From Dyadobacter jejuensis (GTDB lineage: Bacteria; Bacteroidota; Bacteroidia; Cytophagales; Spirosomataceae), in contig NZ_QGDT01000015.1 of assembly GCF_003149085.1 (NCBI RefSeq), positions 49,020 to 113,019 on the forward strand: a stretch of DNA of 64,000 nucleotides. The letters run 5' to 3'. The notes beneath the pieces were generated by a model. That model had not been told where the DNA came from. It did no database searches and saw only the letters and a list, made by a program, of their open reading frames with translations. Position numbers and translations under genes: made by a program. The first letter of the stretch is position 1. Every line of letters starts with the position of its first letter. Positions 61,340-64,000 of the stretch are shown here, piece after piece.

Positions 61340-62182
61340 TTAACGAAAAATCTTCTTCAAAAGACTTGAATTAATTACCATTACTTCAGAGCCTCTATAA
61401 ATTCTTTCATTCAGCGTAAGAATATCATGCAATTCCGGTTGATCTCCTACGATTAAAACATGCGTTTCTTCATTAAATCTAGGTTGGAACGTTCCCCCTA
61501 GTTCCTCTATTAATGTTTTCATGTGTTGAGTGCTTGTAAATAAAAAGGAACCTGAAATGGAAACATTTTTACCTTCTAGTGTTTGTAAGTCAAGAACACC
61601 ATTATAGTATTTAATTTCTGGTAATTCTACAATAGTTTCATTTTTGGTTGGCTTGACTGAGATGTTCTTGTAATTGAAATAAGATTGTCGTCTATAGGTT
61701 CCTGGCGTCCGTTTTCCAGAAACTGCATTGACTAAATTCATTCCACAACTTTCTTGCATTAGCATAACTGCTTGTGCAAGCATTTCGGCATTAAAGACAT
61801 AGTCTCTATGATGCCAGCCACTTCGATCGAACTCTAGCTCGTTTTGGTCTAGTGAGATACCAAAATATTCGCGGACAGACAGAAAAGTTGTAGTTCCAAT
61901 ATTTTGTTTGGCCCAGTTATAAGCACAAACATATTTTTTATCGGGTAAACTGGAATCAATATCTTCAAACATAATCCTTAAATTTCTCCGATGACTACCC
62001 AGTCCGAAAGCTACTACGTATGTCACCTGATCAAAAAGTAATAACAGCTTTTGTAGATCACTTTTTTCAGAGTACAGTAACTCTTTATGAAAGATTTTAC
62101 CCTCTTTAACATGTACAAGTCCAAGTGATCTTGAATGGATGCACACTGCAATGAAATCTTCTATTTTTCTTGGATGGATCAT
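61340..62182 (-). CDS. Exonuclease-fold protein with BRCT domain, active site apparently lost
   Basis: A 280-residue protein. The first about 170 residues look like a DnaQ-type 3'-5' exonuclease: DFIAVCIHSRS at the first strand, VVAFGLGSHRRNLRIMFED at the second motif, then YVCAYNWAKQNIGTT, YFGISLD and HHRDYVFNAEMLAQAV. The expected first D-x-E is missing (V-C-I-H) and the later Asp residues are not clear. The C-terminal 80 residues form a BRCT domain (LEGKNVSISGSF, EELGGTFQPRFNEETHVLIVG). Active relatives carry both parts. This one may bind DNA or proteins without cutting. Confidence 0.7.
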   Translation of the reverse strand: MIHPRKIEDFIAVCIHSRSLGLVHVKEGKIFHKELLYSEKSDLQKLLLLFDQVTYVVAFGLGSHRRNLRIMFEDIDSSLPDKKYVCAYNWAKQNIGTTTFLSVREYFGISLDQNELEFDRSGWHHRDYVFNAEMLAQAVMLMQESCGMNLVNAVSGKRTPGTYRRQSYFNYKNISVKPTKNETIVELPEIKYYNGVLDLQTLEGKNVSISGSFLFTSTQHMKTLIEELGGTFQPRFNEETHVLIVGDQPELHDILTLNERIYRGSEVMVINSSLLKKIFR

Positions 62183-62472
62183 ATGGAACTTGGATGGAAT
62201 TACTTCTAAGGTTTATGGTCTGGCTTTATTTATTTTCTTTTTGGTATAGTGCTTTTTTTCAAGATCCCACTTTTGAAGTAATAAGTTAGATCCAGTTTTA
62301 TATGTACAATTGGTTGGAAATCAAAACTTCCTCTCTTCATATTTTTAATTTTGAACATTTTTAGTAGTCCATACCTCAATCTATTTTAGGGTCCACTAGT
62401 AACATTTTGAATGATCCCTGAGAATGGAAAATACTATATTCGCGCCCTAATTATTGGAAAAGCAGATTAATG
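62183..62472. other. Intergenic stretch with no supported feature
   Basis: AT-rich, no gene recognised. It separates the exonuclease-like gene from the repressor gene, both on minus. Confidence 0.35.
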
Positions 62473-62832
62473 CTAGCCATTTTTCGTCTCTGCTAGCCTT
62501 TTTTCTAGCTCTTTCTTCTCTTCTTGTTGACGTTTTAATGCCATCCTTTGGAGCTCAATAAATTCATCCTTTGAGACCGTTATGAAATCCCCACTGTCAT
62601 TTGTTGGCTTAGAAGTTTCGGTTTTTGGTGTTTCTATTCCTCGCATTAGCCAGTCTAGCGTAACGCCATATTTTTCGCAAATCTTATCCGCTAGCTCAAA
62701 AGATGGCTTCGATTGATCAGTTTCGATTTTGGAAATCTGCTGAGCACTTACACCTAATTCTGTTCCAAATTCGGCCATGGTTTTCCGATTCCTTAATGAT
62801 CTAACCCTATCACCAATTGTTGAATTGCTCAT
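62473..62832 (-). CDS. XRE/Cro-CI-type repressor
   Basis: A 119-residue regulator with ATG at 62832 (MSNSTIGDRVRSL) as start. The N-terminal helix-turn-helix is FGTELGVSAQQISKIETDQ with SKPSFELADKICEKYGVTLDWLMRG shortened to LDWLMRG; a C-terminal charged coiled coil (LQRMALKRQQEEKKELEKRL) would allow dimerisation. It is divergent from the operon at 62951, the usual layout of a phage or mobile-element repressor and its lytic or transfer genes. Confidence 0.9.
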   Translation of the reverse strand: MSNSTIGDRVRSLRNRKTMAEFGTELGVSAQQISKIETDQSKPSFELADKICEKYGVTLDWLMRGIETPKTETSKPTNDSGDFITVSKDEFIELQRMALKRQQEEKKELEKRLAETKNG

Positions 62833-62878
62833 ATAAATTGTTTTTGTATCATACAATTAAAATAAAATCAACTATAGG

Positions 62879-62910
62879 TTGACTTTATCGCATCATATTA
62901 TATATATTTG
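62879..62910 (+). promoter_or_regulatory. Promoter of the right-edge operon
   Basis: TTG (62879-62881), 21 bases, then TATATTTG (62903-62910). Just before it lie the small inverted repeats CAACTATAGGTTG (62869-62881) and TTGTATCATACAA (62844-62856), candidate repressor sites between the two diverging genes. Confidence 0.7.
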
Positions 62911-62950
62911 TATCGCCCAATACGGGATACGCAAATTACAAAATAAGAAA

Positions 62951-63220
62951 ATGCAAACCATGTCATTTGATTCAACGGTAAGTACAATAAAAGAGCGGTT
63001 GTTAGAACGTTTTGCACATGCTAAAGGTCAAGTTGGTCCGGGCTGGAAGGATCAATTGGCCGCCTCCTATGAATACTTTAATACCCGTCAAGGGGAAGCG
63101 GTTATGAGGTCTGTCTCTCAGGCTCACTCAAACCCCAAGAGGGGGCACGTCGATAGAATTGAAATGGTAACTATTGCTTTAGAGAAACTTGCTAACATTC
63201 AAAATACACCTACGGTATGA
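62951..63220 (+). CDS. Small protein of unknown function, first gene of the right-edge operon
   Basis: An 89-residue protein. ATG at 62951 was chosen because a longer frame from 62879 would run over the promoter. It begins QTMSFDSTVSTIKERLLERF and has a helical middle with LAASYEYFNTRQGEAVMRSVS. I recognise no family. It overlaps the next gene by ATGA. Confidence 0.65.
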   Translation: MQTMSFDSTVSTIKERLLERFAHAKGQVGPGWKDQLAASYEYFNTRQGEAVMRSVSQAHSNPKRGHVDRIEMVTIALEKLANIQNTPTV

Positions 63221-63531
63221 ATACGACTATAGCTCTAAGCCTTCCTCCGGAGCAAGTTGAATTGCTGGAGATTGTTCGTACTCAAAACGAACGCATTTTG
63301 GCCTATCAAAATCAATCAACGTATCTAACTGAGCCTGAAGCATGCGAAAGGCTGAAGGTCTCATTGACAACGATTAGGCAATGGCGCAAAGATGGTTGGT
63401 TACGCTATTTCGCCGAAGGAGCTAATATTCGATATAGAGCGGATTATTTAGACGCTGACTTTGAAGCAAGATCTTTAGTTAATGCCACGATGGCCCCCAT
63501 TATTAAAAAGCAACTCAGAAGCAACTATTAA
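63217..63531 (+). CDS. Helix-turn-helix (excisionase/MerR-like) DNA-binding protein
   Basis: A 104-residue protein. The segment YLTEPEACERLKVSLTTIRQ continuing WRKDGWLRYFAEG is the HTH_17/excisionase motif, residues about 43-85. Such proteins direct integrase or bind the origin or regulatory DNA in phages and conjugative elements. It overlaps the previous gene by 4 bases. Confidence 0.82.
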   Translation: MNTTIALSLPPEQVELLEIVRTQNERILAYQNQSTYLTEPEACERLKVSLTTIRQWRKDGWLRYFAEGANIRYRADYLDADFEARSLVNATMAPIIKKQLRSNY

Positions 63532-63542
63532 CACTTTAGCTT

Positions 63543-63710
63543 ATGTCCCCTATACAAACTCTATTTACGGTGATAACATTGCTCATCACCGGAGAAGCCA
63601 TTGCTGAGTTTATGGCAAATCATTCCAACTTGCTCTTGGTCTTGGCCATTATGGCATTCTCTATCCTGTTTATTGTATCTGTATTCAAGGCAAACTCAAA
63701 GAAGCCATGA
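63543..63710 (+). CDS. Small membrane protein (55 residues)
   Basis: It starts 11 bases after the HTH gene and reads SPIQTLFTVITLLITGEAIA at the start, with a second hydrophobic segment LLLVLAIMAFSILFIVSVF. Two membrane helices are likely. It overlaps the next start by ATGA. No family is recognised. Confidence 0.65.
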   Translation: MSPIQTLFTVITLLITGEAIAEFMANHSNLLLVLAIMAFSILFIVSVFKANSKKP

Positions 63711-63805
63711 TTTTCATCCTTTTATATCTTTTATTCTTTTTCCTTCTTCTTGCTCTTGGTCGACGTATCAGCCATGGCGTTACCTCAAAAAGCCCGAAAA
63801 TATGA
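63707..63805 (+). CDS. Very small membrane protein (32 residues)
   Basis: ATG overlaps the previous stop. The first 17 residues (IFILLYLLFFFLLLALG) are one hydrophobic helix, then a basic tail RRISHG and TSKSPKI. It could be a coat-like, lysis-type or anchor peptide. Support comes from its tight placement, overlapping genes on both sides by 4 bases. Confidence 0.55.
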   Translation: MIFILLYLLFFFLLLALGRRISHGVTSKSPKI

Positions 63806-64000
63806 GCAATAAAGAGCTATTTGTGGCGGGCAAGCCTTTCATCTTGGGTACGGTCGATACCCAATACCGATACGTTGCCCCCAAGGTGGACGCAGGACAA
63901 CCGGTGATCGAGGTCAATTCCTTTCCTGGAATCACCCAGTTCCGGTTTTTCTGCAAGGTGCTCCGGGCTAACGAATGGGACTATGATTATCAAATGGAAG
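63802..64000 (+). CDS. Unknown protein, cut by the window edge
   Basis: It starts with an ATGA overlap and stays open to the last base, giving 66 residues: SNKELFVAGKPFILGTVDTQ, later FPGITQFRFFCKVLRANEWD. No family is recognised. Base composition is more GC-rich than that of the small genes before it. It belongs to the same tightly packed operon. Confidence 0.6.
   Translation, partial: MSNKELFVAGKPFILGTVDTQYRYVAPKVDAGQPVIEVNSFPGITQFRFFCKVLRANEWDYDYQME

Noticed and set aside
61150..61374. Plus-strand reading of 74 codons after the terminator
   Set aside because: No family match and it runs into the exonuclease-like gene. I also considered an integrase attachment site here, but no tRNA end or matching second copy is visible.
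62879..62950. Longer N-terminus of the first right-edge gene
   Set aside because: A start at 62879 would lie on the -33 box of the predicted promoter; ATG at 62951 is better.

Overview
The window reads as chromosomal DNA of a Bacteroidota bacterium, most likely a free-living Cytophagales-type organism. SusC/SusD outer-membrane pairs, a FecI/FecR-type sigma/anti-sigma pair, several promoters of the Bacteroidota form TTG-N19-21-TAnnTTTG, and DinB/DUF1572, DUF6132 and RidA genes all point that way. The genus cannot be fixed from the sequence alone.

Layout. 1-2120: end of a SusC gene, its SusD partner and a terminator. 2178-5880 (minus): arsenic operon arsR, DUF6428, arsN-like acetyltransferase, arsC, acr3 and a metallophosphoesterase, with an ArsR-type operator lying over the promoter. 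6106-6657: lipoprotein of unknown function. 6715-27002: a large vitamin B12 locus. Two cobalamin riboswitches fire in opposite directions from about 9.9-10.0 kb. The minus one leads to a NicO-type Co/Ni transporter and a BtuB-like receptor. The plus one leads to a tightly packed run, cbiA/cobB, cobN (with an N-terminal 2Fe-2S domain), a ChlI-ChlD-type chelatase subunit, cobQ, a cobD-like aminotransferase, cbiB, an unassigned P-loop ATPase, a BtuF-like lipoprotein, an ATR, cobU, cobT, cobS and cobC. It covers cobalt insertion and everything after it, but none of the corrin-ring genes.

27.0-31.3 kb and 40.2-42.2 kb carry unusual arrays of degenerate 7-bp repeats, punctuated by a fixed 5-bp spacer and by hairpin-forming units. 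They sit directly against the stop codons of cobC, a sulfatase and a ridA gene. Among them lie a broken higB with intact higA, an alpha/beta hydrolase and a decayed ridA copy. 31.6-40.2 kb is a polysaccharide-utilisation-type locus: ECF sigma, FecR, STN-bearing SusC, SusD and sulfatase. It is followed at 42.3-46.1 kb by a rhamnogalacturonan-acetylesterase-like SGNH hydrolase, an outer-membrane barrel protein and a second sulfatase.

46.3-54.3 kb is housekeeping-like: K+/H+ antiporter, cupin, VOC, DinB, DUF6132, CydAB oxidase and a tyrosine-phosphatase/ArsC-like protein whose promoter carries ArsR-like palindromes. From about 54.6 kb the DNA is AT-richer and accessory: a glycosyltransferase-like gene, a hicAB toxin-antitoxin pair between two 94-bp direct repeats, an IS21 element inserted in one of those repeats with a visible 5-bp target duplication, a DUF4041/GIY-YIG protein, an apparently inactive exonuclease-BRCT protein, and at the right edge the divergent regulator and packed small genes of what looks like a prophage or other mobile element. 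The strongest candidates for undescribed biology are the heptamer arrays and the right-edge element.
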